Assembly (NCBI GenBank): GCA_036250195.1
Contig: JAVHZZ010000003.1
Location: forward strand, 90,664,918 to 90,728,917
Origin: Mixophyes australis
Taxonomy: Eukaryota; Chordata; Amphibia; Anura; Limnodynastidae
DNA: 64,000 nucleotides
Direction of reading: 5' to 3'
Of the stretch, positions 9,798 through 19,904 are shown in pieces. Under the pieces are notes generated by a model. It searched no databases and was not told the DNA's origin. It was given only the letters and a program-made list of their open reading frames with translations. Both the position numbers and the translations under genes were made by a program. Numbering within the stretch: position 1 is the stretch's first letter; each line of letters opens with the position of its first letter.

Positions 9798-9870
9798 ATA
9801 GTTTTCTATTTTACTCCTAGTGGAGAGGGGATCTGATGCAGACAGATACCAAACTGCCTTTGTCCATTTC
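9717..9870 (+). repeat. 154-bp block nearly identical to hAT-B 54496-54649
   Basis: The 154 bases spanning the C-terminal codons, the stop and about 70 bp of downstream sequence match hAT-B with one mismatch by eye (G versus A after GTGGAGAG). Identity falls off sharply on both sides. It contains two units of a ~103-bp repeat beginning GATGCAGACAGATACC. Confidence 0.9.
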
Positions 9871-10056
9871 TTTGTATATTTGAATTTCTTGTTCTACAGT
9901 CTATGCAGGCTGCTTTTTTTATATTCAACTACAAGTGTAGGGCGGGGGGGGGGGGGGCATAGATAGCCACCAAAGTAACGTAGTCCATTTCATTTCACCT
10001 TCTAGCTCCACAGTCTGTGCAGCCTGCTTTTTTTATCTTTAAAGTATTTACAAGCC
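9871..10056. other. Decayed third repeat unit and polypyrimidine tracts
   Basis: Holds a G-run (9945-9958) and two copies of a GTC-TGTGCAGCCTGCTTTTTTTAT block (near 9900 and 10010). It looks like degenerate continuation of the ~100-bp repeat and a possible splice-acceptor-like pyrimidine tract before the hAT C-terminal domain. Confidence 0.45.
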
Positions 10057-10434
10057 TTGCAATCTAAATTAACTAGAGGTAGTGACGTGGTAGAACTCCA
10101 AAAGGCAGTTTGGAAGCCCCTGTACAAACTGGCTCTATTTTACCTGAGTTGTCCCCCCTCCAGTGTGTACTTGGAAAGAGTTTTTAGTGCAGCGGGGAAC
10201 CTGGTCAGTGAGCGGAGAAGGAGGTTGCTTCCTCACAACGTTGAAAAAATGATGTTTATAAAAATGAATAATCAATTCCTCAATGAAGTACAGCACTGCC
10301 CTCCAGATAGTACAGAGGGAACTGTGGTTGTGGAGTCCAGCGGGGACAAATTGATAATGTGTGAGGAGGAGGAAGTACACACTGTAGGGGGAGAGGAATC
10401 AGAGGTTGAGGATGAGGACGACATCTTTCCTTAG
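10057..10434 (+). pseudogene. hAT transposase C-terminal dimerisation domain
   Basis: An open stretch of 125 codons to a TAG at 10432. Its core reads YLSCPPSSVYLERVFSAAG followed by NLVSERRRRLLPHNVEKMMF, the diagnostic hAT C-terminal dimerisation domain. In hAT transposases this segment mediates oligomerisation and forms part of the active fold. The tail is acidic (EEEEVHTVGGEESEVEDEDD-like). The RNase-H-like catalytic region expected upstream is absent, which shows an internal deletion. Sequence before the domain (QALQSKLTRGSDVVELQKAVW) fits the usual approach to it. The first Met is not a true start. Confidence 0.92.
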
Positions 10435-10492
10435 TAGAGCCTGTTTAGTTTGTACAGGGAGAGATGAATTGTTTTTTTGGTGTGGGGGCCCA

Positions 10493-10556
10493 AACAAACC
10501 AATCATTTCAGCCACAGTTGTTTGGTAGGCCCTGTCGCTGAAATGATTGGTTTGTT
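10493..10556. repeat. 20-bp perfect inverted repeat (stem-loop) after the hAT stop
   Basis: AACAAACCAATCATTTCAGC (10493-10512) and its exact complement (10537-10556) are separated by 24 bases. It lies 60 bases after the transposase stop codon, where a transcript-end hairpin or a subterminal binding site would fit. Confidence 0.9.
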
Positions 10557-10820
10557 AAAGTGTGCAAGTCCTATTTCAACAACATAAGGGTGGGTGGGAG
10601 GGCCCAAGGACAATTCCATCTTGCAACTATTTTTTTGGCATTATGTGACCATTCAACAGTCGTTTGCCATGTTCAAAAAGTAAAAGAAAATGCCAACAAA
10701 TTCAATAAATTAAATCAAAAGTTAAATGCCCTGTCAGTATTTAAAACAAGAGGTTTTGACGTGCTAGAATTAGTGTAGTGTTAAGATGTTATAAACACTA
10801 CACTTGGAACTTAGAGGAGG

Positions 10821-11220
10821 TATTGTGGCCACGGTATCAAATTGTGTACCGGGGCCACCCCACTACGCAGTCCAGATACTTGTTTGGTGGAATTCAGACC
10901 AGTTGAGGGTGTATTTATTTTATTGTGGCCCCGGTATCAAATTGGGTACCGGGGCCACCCCACTACGCAGTCCAGATACTTGTTTGGTGGAATTCTGACC
11001 AGTTGAGGGTGTATTTATTTTATTGTGGCCCCGGTATCAAATTGGGTACCGGGGCCACCCCACTACGCAGTCCAGATACTTGTTTGGTGGAATTCTGACC
11101 AGTTAAGGGTGTATTTATTTTATTGTGGCCCCGGTATCAAATTGTGTACCGGGGCCACCCCACTACGCAGTCCAGATACTTGTTTGGTGGAATTCTGACC
11201 AGTTGAGGGTTTTATTATTA
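10821..11220 (+). repeat. hAT-A tandem array 1, exact 100-bp period
   Basis: Units start with TATTGTGGCC at 10821, 10921, 11021 and 11121, with no length change. Each unit carries GGCCCCGGTA and TACCGGGGCC around a 10-base loop (a 30-base hairpin), then CCACTACGCAGTCCAGATAC. A fifth unit begins at 11221 but diverges, and another full-length unit stands at 11601-11700. Confidence 0.95.
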
Positions 11221-11600
11221 TATTGTGGGGACCACTCTATACCACACTACCACTCTATACCACTCTATTTAATACTTTAATTCTATTTAATACTTTAATT
11301 CTATTACTAATTCCCATAAAGAGGAACTGCCGCTTCTATTTAATACTTTAATTCTATTAGTAGTTACCATAAAGGGGAACAAATTAAACAAATTTTACCA
11401 AAAGTATAATATGACTTACAAACACTACACTTGAAAGATGGAGCCTTTAAATGAAAAAGTCACTCTTCATTGCACAACTATGTGCAACAGGGACAGTTTT
11501 TTGGTTTACAAAGTCAACCAATAACACTTCGACCCTGTCTGTCTTTAACATACTTGATGGGATCTCAATGATGAATGCTCTGTACCATGGTTGGAGGAGG
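11221..11600. other. Non-repetitive spacer between hAT-A arrays
   Basis: Contains short repeats of CTATTTAATACTTTAATT and a duplicate of sequence found before array 1 (AAACACTACACTTG near 10795 and 11420). Short open frames here have no protein similarity that I can recognise. Confidence 0.5.
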
Positions 11601-12415
11601 TATTGTGGCCCCAGGACCAAATTGGAGTACCGGGGCCACTCCACTACGCAGTCCAGATCCTTTTTTTTGGAATTCAGACCCGTGGAGGGTTTTTTAATTA
11701 TATTGTAGGGACCACTCCTCTACGCAGTCCAGATACATTTATTGGTGCGAATCATACAAGTTCAGGGTTTTTAAATTATATTGTGGTGACCACTCCTCTA
11801 CACAGTCCAGATACATTTATTGGTGCGATTCATACAAGTTCAGGGTTTTTAAATTATATTGTGGTGACCCACTCCTCTACGCAGTCCAGGTACATTTTTT
11901 GGTGCGATTAAGACCAGTTGATGGTTTTCTTATTATATTGTGGTGACCCACTCCTCTGCGCAGTTCAGGTACATTATTCGGTGCGATTCATACCAGTTGA
12001 TGGTTTTCTTATTGTATATATTGTGGTGACCACTCCTCTACGCAGTCCAGATACATTTATTGGTGCGAATCATACAAGTTCAGGGTTTTTTAATTATATT
12101 GTGGTGACCACTCCTCTACGCAGTCCAGATACATTTATTGGTGCGATTCATACAAGTTCAGGGTTTTTAAATTATGTTGTGGTGACCCACTCCTCTACGC
12201 AGTCCAGGTACATTTTTTGGTGCGATTCAGACCAGTTGATGGTTTTTTTATTATATTGTGGTGACTACTCCTCTACGCAGTCCAGATACATTTATTGGTG
12301 CGAATCATACAAGTTCAGGGTTTTTAAATTATATTGTGGTGACCACTCCTCTACGCAGTCCAGGTACATTTTTTGGTGCGATTAAGACCAGTTGATGGTT
12401 TTCTTATTATATTGT
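11601..12415 (+). repeat. hAT-A tandem array 2, 78-79-bp period
   Basis: After one 100-bp unit (11601-11700) the units shorten. TATTGTGGTGACC recurs at about 11779, 11857, 11936, 12019, 12097, 12175, 12254, 12332 and 12411. They keep CTACGCAGTCCAGATACATTTATTGGTG-type sequence but the 30-base hairpin of array 1 is reduced to GTGGTGACCAC. The length difference (about 22 bases) equals the lost hairpin material. Open frames across it (for example 11591-11911 and 11918-12385) are repeat artefacts. Confidence 0.9.
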
Positions 12416-12589
12416 GGGGACCACTCCACTACGCAGTTCAGAAAGATACCTCGTTGCAACGTTTTGGACTAATAACTATATTGTGAGGTGTTCAGAATAC
12501 ACTGTAAATTAGTGGAAATGCTTGTTATTGAATGTTATTTAGGTTAATAATAGCGTAGGAGTGAAAATAAGCCCAAAAACTTGATTTTT

Positions 12590-12749
12590 GAACTTTTTAT
12601 GCTTTTTTCAAAAAAAATCCGAATCCAAAACCTTAAATCTGAACCAAAACCTTTCGGCAGGTGTTTTGCGAAACAAATCCGAACCCAAAACATCACGAAA
12701 ATCTGAATACAAAACACGAGACACCAAAAGTCGCCGGTGCTCATCCCTA
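12590..12749. repeat. hAT-A right subterminal region and inverted terminus
   Basis: Repeated CCGAACCCAAAAC/AATCCGAAC motifs lead to the right terminus ending GCTCATCCCTA. The same AAAACCAAAAC/CCAAATCC-type motifs precede the right end of hAT-B (55200-55320), fitting subterminal transposase-binding repeats. Confidence 0.7.
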
Positions 12750-12800
12750 GTATAAAGAGGCAAAAACGCAGTGATGAGACCAGAGCTTTAAGGAATTCCC
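12750..12800 (-). pseudogene. L2/CR1-like LINE RT fragment between two insertions
   Basis: Fifty bases of the same minus-strand LINE as 7685-8148, between hAT-A and the PLE segment. They start with the right hAT duplication GTATAAAG. The minus-strand reading GIP...LYT corresponds to the GVPQGS motif region of the RT. Confidence 0.55.
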
Positions 12801-14237
12801 ATGATTAAGCCCCGTCAGGCAAAATGTACATTCGGTGTTCGTCCTTAGTGACATCAGACCCGGAAGAGTAGGAGCCGGCAGCGGTGTAAGCTGTGTCTTG
12901 CGATAAGTGTCATTAGATCACCTCAAGTAATGTTTAATTTATAAACGCCTAAGGATATCACTGTAGTAGCTAGCGACAGAGAAAAGAGGGTCATTACATA
13001 GGATCTGACTCTGCAGCATATGAGTGGAATTATAGAGCAGGTACGTCTATGTATATATATTTCAACAACCGGCATTTGTCCCTTACAAAATGATAGAAGA
13101 TTGTTAGTTGAGACTGAAACCTAATAGGTCTCTGCAGCATTATCTATAACGATTTACCATAATTATTATTATCCAGTACTATCAGGAACATATAGGACTA
13201 TTAGGGAACAAACAAAACATCTTGCTACATCATACAAAACCTCTTGCAACATCAAAGAAGCTGTATTTAAATCATCAACTACTTGAGCTGTATTATTACG
13301 TTAGAGGGCATAGGATACCTTTTGGTGCATTGCATAATTTCGCGGAATAATCGAATATATGAAAGACAACGTTTAAAACATCAACATAGGTTTGATATAC
13401 AATGAGTGACATCTATGTATATATTTATTAGGACAGTATTTAGTATTTATTGTCCTAATATACTCAATCTGACCTCTCTTGGAAAGACAATATCAGCTGT
13501 GTTTATGTGTGCGATCTGATTCTCCACGGAAGAGAGATATTATCAGGAACAGACACTGGTAATAATTAAATAATTTTGATGACAATCTCATTGATAATCT
13601 CATTATAAAAAGGAATAAATTCTCCTTTAAGAAACATCAAATATTATAGGAAGATTATAATGGAATAACAATAAAACAATAAAAATATTATATTATTGTA
13701 CTACACTACTATAATATTACAAATAAGAAATCAAACTAAAGACAAGCTATAATAGGTCAGTAAAATACCTAAAGTAATAATCAAAGGAGCCATAAAAACA
13801 AATTATAAATATGTGAAATGATCTTGGATTCCTTATAAGCTATAACAAAATTTCCAGAAAAATAATGAATGTAATGCTACCAATATGAACCAATGAATCA
13901 CACTAATATCAGGTATTGAATAAATGAAAATTACTCACAAAAGTTGCCATAAATAAAATTTATTGATTAACACATGAGTAAGATATGGAGATAAGCATTT
14001 CACTGTCAGCTCTACTGAAGGATCAATAGTAATTTTTAATCAAGTTACTTTTCTTTTTTTTTTCACTTTTCTATAATAAAATGTAAGATATTTGCCTGCT
14101 ATGATCATGTTAAGAAAAGAGTATTGATTTTAAAGATTATAAATAAAAATTGATTTTAATCATGACAAGGATACCTTTGGAATTATGGACTTAAGTGCTC
14201 GTAAATTCAACTCCTTCTTTCTTTCGCTGTATACTTG
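12801..14237 (+). mobile_element. Penelope-like element 5' segment (degenerate)
   Basis: The first bases (ATGATTAAGCCCCGTCAGGC...) line up with a decayed hammerhead-ribozyme core, and the following GC-rich part, then AT-rich leader, has the organisation of the PLE 5' region at 20640-21640. It splits the LINE between its GIP and GVP readings. AAGGAATTCC (12790-12799) and AAGGAACCCC (14238-14247) look like diverged target duplications. No RT is encoded, so it is a 5' fragment only. Confidence 0.5.
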
Positions 14238-14560
14238 AAGGAACCCCAACAGACAGAAGAAGTGGAGTGGACGATATGCCAGAAGTAGAGACATTTAAGA
14301 AGCATTTAGAGAGGTAGGAGGTGAACCAGAAGAGAACAGTTCCATTAAGGCCAAGGGAGTGAATGGGGCCTAGGACAAGATGGTGGTCGACTGTATCGAA
14401 TTTGATTAAGAGGTCAAATAGGATAAATAGATGGAAACCCTTTAACTTGGGCGTTAGTTTGTCAACTTGTCAACGGGACACACTTAGTGCAGAGAAGAGA
14501 GTGGAAGCTTGATTGCACAGTTTTCAGGAGGTGATGAGTGGAGTAAATGTGGGACAAGTG
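14238..14560 (-). pseudogene. L2/CR1-like LINE RT fragment, upstream part
   Basis: The minus strand reads DTVDHHLVLGPIHSLGLNG then LFWFTSYLSKC: the AFDTVDH motif A of an L2/CR1-type reverse transcriptase at 14380-14397 and its usual downstream sequence. It continues at 12750-12800 and 7685-8148 after the PLE and hAT insertions. The right boundary near 14560 is approximate. Frame disruptions show it is long dead. Confidence 0.72.
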
Positions 14561-16370
14561 GCTGTAAACAAGCACTCAATTAGTTTTGTAAACAAATGCA
14601 GAAAAGGAAAAAATGGGGTAGTTTATGGAGAGAAATGTACCATCTATATATTTCTATAGAAAAAAATGTTGATGTGTATGATGCTTTTTGCGCACTAATG
14701 TATGGTGAAGCATGAATTAATAAATATGTGAATAAAATCATACCCAGTAAAAAGAAATCACATTTTCAAGGGTTAATTGTTTGCACTTGTGTAAGCAGCT
14801 AAATTCAAAGACAAGCTCACTAAGCACTATGGTCCTTATGCTGGCGTGTTTGGTGTAATTTACGTCCAAAAAGGACGCCAATAAAAACAGCATTATTACG
14901 CCCATCTGCTGAGACAGAGACATCTCTGCATCCGTTACATATGCCCCAGGTTTATGTTAGGCATACTGTACATACATCCATATAGGCATACACACAACCT
15001 GGTCATAAGCGCAAGAAAAGTTTGTTAGCATTTGTTTTGATAACAAAAAACACAGTCACTATTAGGCTTTATATAATAGAGCAGTTATAATATTCCTTCT
15101 TGCTTATGAATGAAAGTAGCAAAAACATTTTTTTTCAATTCTATAATATATTCACAATTACATAAGCAACTATCAGCCAATTAGAGGCAGCCAGCTTATG
15201 TATGTAGGTGCAGAAGATACAGCTCCTGACAATTGGATATGCATCTCCGTGTTGGTCTGCCTCATCCGTATTTGCAGAAGGTCCTCTATTGCACCTTTCC
15301 AGTCATACAGAGGTGTAAGCATGCAACTCAAAACATTTTAAATGTAGAAAAGGGAACACTTTCCATTAGTGTCATCTTTTGGTACAAATTACTAATAACC
15401 ATAACTTTATTTAAAGCCACCAATAATACAATATACTGAAACTCAATATAACATAGGGTGCATAAGGTAATGAACATAAAGTACAATTTGGAAATATGTT
15501 ACACTAAATATTCTAAAGAGTAGAAGAGTACCACATAGGAAATTAATATTTATAAATAAATCAGTGTGGGTAGTCAGTTTAATATGTATGTTTGAATTGT
15601 ATCTTGTTTAATAATTTCATAAGGTACAGTTTCATGTATTTCTGCAAATTATGAATATGCAATTTAAGAGATTGCTACAATCTTAATTTAAATTATTTAT
15701 GATAAATGACCGCTGCATGCTAATATAGTGACATTTATAAAATCCTTATATTAATTTGCAATAATGGTTAAACATATTAACCATGTGCATTTTGGACAAC
15801 AATCACCTATAATAAATATTGAAGACGTTTATATACTATATGTGCCAATTATTTTTGAATGCAGACATACAATATGTTGTTACTTTAATAAAATACATCC
15901 AAAAGGTGAGTAAGAGAAACATTGACTGCATCAGTTTAAAGATTTGCATATTCACAAATATCATAGTTTACCTATACTGTAATTTAATATGATAGAATAG
16001 AACTGTCCATTGCATCATAGAGACCTTGACTCACGTCAAGTGAAGTGAATGTCATTATAGAGTGTTTCTTGTATTTTATATATTAAATAAATATCACTTT
16101 ATTAAGCCTAGATAGTAAATATAGCATGTAAGAATCTAACTTGCAGAAAAAGAGAAATTTTATTGAATTTTATTTTATTTATTTTATACTGAAAAATAGG
16201 GCCTTTTCCAGGGACAACAATTTTTAGGAACAAATCATTCATTTTTTGTTAACAAAGACCAGGATGTTGATCTGTAGCAATTTAAAGAAAAGGTGTAGAA
16301 GTCTGAAATATCCTGAAAAATATCAGAATTCTACATACTGTGTTGCTGAAGAACTGAACATGTCTACACC
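14561..16370. other. AT-rich non-coding stretch
   Basis: I see no protein-like frames, tandem arrays or recognisable element termini. Short open frames (14738-14923, 15233-15439) have no similarity I can name and no coding signature. Confidence 0.6.
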
Positions 16371-17482
16371 AGTGTGACAGGAGGCTATCATCAATGCTCT
16401 GCCCTATTGTTGGTTAGATGCTCAGATTGTCTAGTGATTGCCAACCTGATATAATTCAATGGCTGCCCTCCAAGCCTCAAAAGGTGTCACGATCTGCCTC
16501 CTGCAGCTCCTGTCTGCCAAGGACTATGTTGGACTTTTGCCTTTATATGTATTCAGCTTGCAGTACCACTGTTCCATCATAGGGGCCACTGTGGTACTTG
16601 GACTGCTCTTCTACCTGCTAGAGCTAAGCTTGTTACTCCAGGATGCTTAGCACCTGTCCCTGGCTTATATAAGCCTGCATGTCCCAGCAGCCTTTGCCAG
16701 TTCATCTGTTGCCTTTACTGCTGCTGGTTTTCCTGTTTATGAATCCTGATTGATTTCCTGGTTTTGACCTCTGTTTGGCTTCTCGTTTTGCACCATATCT
16801 TATGACGCAGACCCGGCTTTGTTGTGACTCCTCTTCTGCCTTCTCCCTGGTATCATTTTGGAACATGTGGCTTTGACCCCTGGCTTGTTTGACCCTCCTG
16901 CTTTGCTGTGTCTGCATTCCACTGCACAACTAGCAATCCTACACCTACACTCTGTGGCATATCCAGGTCCTATGTCTGTATTCCATTGCACTACTAGCAA
17001 TCCAGCACCTACAGTCTGTGGCATAACCAGATCCTATTTCTGCAGTTGTTCATCTCTGTGTCTGATCTGGTCTCCTGGCTACCTGCCTACTTGGACCCCC
17101 AAGTACCCCACCCCGCAGACCACTACATTTTCTCGGCTTGCTGATCTTCCAGTGTCTCGTGCCTCCCGAGTTACCTGGAGTCCTGCTACCCATGACGCAA
17201 CCAAGTAATCTGCAGTCCTGACACCCGTGACTCACCCAGTGCCTTGTGCCTCCTGAGTAACCTGCAGTCCTGACACCTGTGACTCATCCGGTGCCTCGTA
17301 CCTCTGGAGTCCAAGTAGCCTGCAGTCCTGACACCTGTGTCTCATCCAGTGCCTTGTGCCTCCGGAGTAAACCAGGTACCCTGACATTTGTGGTTTCTCT
17401 GGCTTCACGGCACTACTTTTGAACTATATTACCATTGACCATTCTTTCATTATGTGGCTTCCTGAGTAATCCTTGCTATACT
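16371..17482 (+). mobile_element. LTR-like segment of a retrotransposon
   Basis: GC-richer than its surroundings and rich in CCTG. TGTCACGATCTGCC at 16486 resembles a gypsy LTR start. A TATA box (TTATATAAG at 16664-16672) is followed by CATGTCCCAGCAG, as in an LTR promoter. Two ~60-bp direct repeats lie near 16905-17030, and a 52-58-bp tandem array lies at 17144-17372. No gag frame follows; the PLE begins at 17483. It could be a solo or truncated LTR. Confidence 0.5.
17144..17372 (+). repeat. 52-58-bp tandem repeat inside the LTR-like segment
   Basis: CTGCAGTCCTGACACC starts units at 17210, 17262 and 17320, each followed by GTGACTCA-CC and GTGCCT(T/C)GT. A diverged unit precedes them at about 17144. 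Confidence 0.85.
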
Positions 17483-17950
17483 GCCAGTAAAATGGGCAAG
17501 AAATATATTTGATACCACAACACCATAAACATAAAAATAATATATGAATGAGAATAACAATGAAAAAGAGTAAATGAATAAAAATAAAAATAGAATTAAA
17601 TGATAGATGAAAATAAAAATAAAATTAAAAATAGAAATAAAAAAATAAATAAAATATAAATACCAATGCAAATAAAAATAAATATAAGAATGTAAATAAG
17701 AATGATAACAACAAAAACAAAAGAAAATTTCTTGGCGCAATGCAGAAATATCTGAAGAACAGCCCAGAATAACAAAATATAACTCGATTATGATGACATT
17801 CTACAGATAATCTAAACTGGTTTTTACTATATCTGATAAGACCATTAAAACTATGAAACAATAACCCATATAAAATGAATTGATATAAGTATGTAAAAGC
17901 TATATAAAAACCAGAAAATGTTCTAAAGAATATAATTCAATTCCATAGCT
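17483..17950. repeat. PLE tail, left inverted copy
   Basis: AT-rich, with many AATAAAAATA repeats near 17570-17700. It is inverted relative to 19165-19632. The 96-codon frame on its minus strand is low-complexity Phe/Tyr/Leu from the repeats, not a protein. Confidence 0.88.
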
Positions 17951-17984
17951 TCATTCAGACCAGACCATCTGGATGATAGAGTTC

Positions 17985-18315
17985 AAACTACTTCTGGTTT
18001 GCACAATTTATTGTATCTGTCTCCTCCTCTGTCAGTAATCTTAACATGTTCCACTTCATATATAGACAAACAGGAAGGATCTCTGTTATGAACAGATCAA
18101 AAATGTTGTGAGACGCTAACATTGGAATATTTGTTTAGAATATTACGTCTATGTTTAAAAATTCTTCTTTTGAGAGGTCTCGTGGTCCTCCCAACATATT
18201 GTAGATTACAACTGCTTTGCAGCAAATAAATTAGAATCTCTGTGTTACAATTAATAAAGCCAATCACATAAAAAAAATTCTGAGTATTCGAAGAAGTAAC
18301 TTCTTTAGCTCCATG
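17985..18315 (-). pseudogene. PLE GIY-YIG endonuclease remnant
   Basis: The minus strand reads NLQYVGRTTRPLKRRIFKHR at 18155-18215, the YVG...R core of the GIY-YIG nuclease found at the C-terminus of Penelope-like RT proteins. It continues with SVSQHF, VHNRDPS and YEVEHVKI. A stop separates it from the CxxC segment just upstream at 18316. In active elements this nuclease nicks DNA for target-primed copying. Confidence 0.8.
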
Positions 18316-18902
18316 TTAGACACATCTACATGTAATGCAATTAGTTTTAGCACATCTATAGATCCCACTCGGTGGTTCTGGTAACCATGTTGAAACTAAA
18401 GTGGTACTATCTTGTGTTTGAGTGGTATTTTTAAGAAAACTAGTAGCCAGTAAGTTCTTTAGATTACAATTCTTTTTAAAAAATACTTTGGGTTTCTCCG
18501 GAAGAACAGTTCTTAAAACTGGATCCTGTTGCAAAATCGAATAAAAATTGCTAATAATCTTCTTCATTTTGTGAGATGCATTATTAAATTTAGAAATAAA
18601 AGCTAGATCAGTAAACTGAGATTTATTTGAATTGTTATCATTTTTGCCTGTTAACAAGGTGCTTCTATCTAGTTCTTTTACTTCCCTTAAGATAGTTTGT
18701 AAATCATTAGGAGGATACCCTATTTCTTTAAAAGAGATTGACATATCCTTTGCCTGTTGTTCAAAACCTTCTATAGTAGAGCAATATCGTCTTAATCGCA
18801 AAAATTTACTTTTGGGGATATTTTTCTTCCAAGGTTTACAATGAGCACTATCATAGTGTAGGAAATTATTAGTATCAACCTTTATCTTAAAGGTACGAGC
18901 TT
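18316..18902 (-). pseudogene. PLE RT-to-endonuclease linker
   Basis: An open frame of 161 codons (18316-18801) with typical PLE landmarks: LRRYCSTIEGFEQQA, GYPPNDLQTILREV, KPKVFFKKNCNLKNLL and the zinc-finger-like CAKTNCITCRC just before the nuclease. Sequence directly upstream (HYDSAHCKPWKKNIPKSKF) continues the similarity in another register, so a frameshift lies near 18801-18840. Confidence 0.82.
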
Positions 18903-19165
18903 CTATTTTTGACCCATCAACAAAAAAGTCTGATCCAAGAAATCCATGGAGGTTTTACTAAAGGTGTGTGTGAATTTCAAATTGCAAGTGTTATGTTTTA
19001 AATAAGAAACTAAATCAATAGCCGTCTGTTCAGTGCCCCACCAAATAATAAATAGATCATCTATATAACGGCCACAGAAAACCAAGCTTGCCCAAAATCC
19101 GCCACCCTAGCTGTGCTCATGTTCCAATGCACCCATGTATAGGTTGGCGTAATTTGGGGCAAATC
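18903..19165 (-). pseudogene. PLE reverse transcriptase, catalytic motif region
   Basis: The minus strand reads FAPNYANLYMGALE then, after a stop, VFCGRYIDDLFIIWWG. YIDD is the catalytic motif of the Penelope-like RT and is intact, followed by LKHNTCNLKFTHTFSK and MDFLD. All RT sequence before FAPNYAN is missing at the junction with the inverted tail copy near 19165. Confidence 0.85.
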
Positions 19166-19632
19166 TGGAATTGAATTGTATTCTTAAGAACATTTTCTGG
19201 TTTTTATATAGCTTTTACATGTTTATATCAATTCCTTTGGGTTCTTATCTCATAGTTTTAATAGTCTTATTAGATATAGTACTAACCAGTTTAAATTATC
19301 TGTAGAATATCATCATAATCAAGATATATTTTGCTATTCTGGACTGTTCTTTAGATATTTTTTGCATTGCGCCAAGCAATTTTCATTTGCTTTTGTTTTT
19401 TTGTTTTTTTTTATTATCAACTTATTTATATTTATTTTTATTTTTATTTGCATTGGTATTTATATTTTATTTTTTTATTTCTATTTTTATTTTTATTCAT
19501 TTACTCTTTTTCATTTTCATTCTCATTTATATATTATTTTTATGTTTTTTTTTATTTTTTTTCATTTTTATATTTATTTTTCATTTTGTCATTTAGTTGT
19601 TGGGGTATCAAATATATTTCTTGGACATTTTA
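19165..19632. repeat. PLE tail, right inverted copy
   Basis: Inverted partner of 17483-17950, ending near GGGGTATCAAATATATTTCTTGG. The three overlapping plus-strand open frames at 19362-19660 are Phe/Tyr/Leu/Ile low-complexity translations of T-rich repeats and should not be called genes. Confidence 0.88.
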
Positions 19633-19904
19633 CTGTTGTTTAATTTTTGTTCTGCTCTAGTAGCTCATTGACAACGTTAGCTTTGGGCTTGATATAGATT
19701 TTTTAGGGGTGTATGTTTACTTATACATTAGAATTTGTATTTATTTATATATATTTATATATATTTGCATTTCATTTGCATTTTATTTGTTAGTTCATAT
19801 TTTTCCTGTCAGTATTTTTTTCTGTTATTTTCATCCCCTTATTTAATTGTTTATATATTTTGTTGTGATGTTTAGACTGTTTATATAATTCTTAGCTAAC
19901 ACAT

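Larger units (their letters stand above)
8149..12749 (+). mobile_element. hAT transposon, internally deleted (hAT-A), 4601 bp
   Basis: Ends are TAGAGATGAGCGCAC on the left and the complement of TAGGGATGAGCACCG on the right, with exact 8-bp GTATAAAG duplications outside. Inside, in order: GC-rich subterminal sequence; a TCTCGCGA/TATAAAT promoter-like pair; a 295-bp tandem duplication; a frameshifted small acidic/basic reading frame; a hAT dimerisation-domain fragment; a 20-bp perfect hairpin; and two tandem arrays with 100-bp and 78-79-bp periods. The transposase catalytic region is missing, so it is non-autonomous. It sits in the L2-like LINE. A relative with the same termini is at 52389-55327. 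Confidence 0.95.
17483..19632 (-). mobile_element. Penelope-like element 3' half with inverted tail copies
   Basis: The middle (about 17985-19165, minus) encodes the RT end and GIY-YIG endonuclease of a Penelope-like element. It is flanked by inverted copies of one ~460-bp AT-rich sequence: 17483-17950 and 19165-19632. Paired landmarks are the AAGAAATATATTTGATACC block, the TTGGCGCAATGCA block, and the TAAAAGCTATATAAAAACCAG block. Inverted or direct terminal copies are known for PLEs and arise during their insertion. The RT is truncated exactly where the right copy starts. Confidence 0.85.

Noticed and set aside
11591..12385. Repetitive protein encoded by 106- and 155-codon frames
   Set aside because: The frames follow the 78-79-bp tandem array; the period is not consistently a multiple of three, so the frame changes from unit to unit.
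19362..19660. Membrane-protein-like ORFs rich in Phe/Tyr/Leu/Ile
   Set aside because: They are translations of T-rich low-complexity repeats in the PLE tail; the mirrored frame at 17450-17740 arises from the inverted copy.
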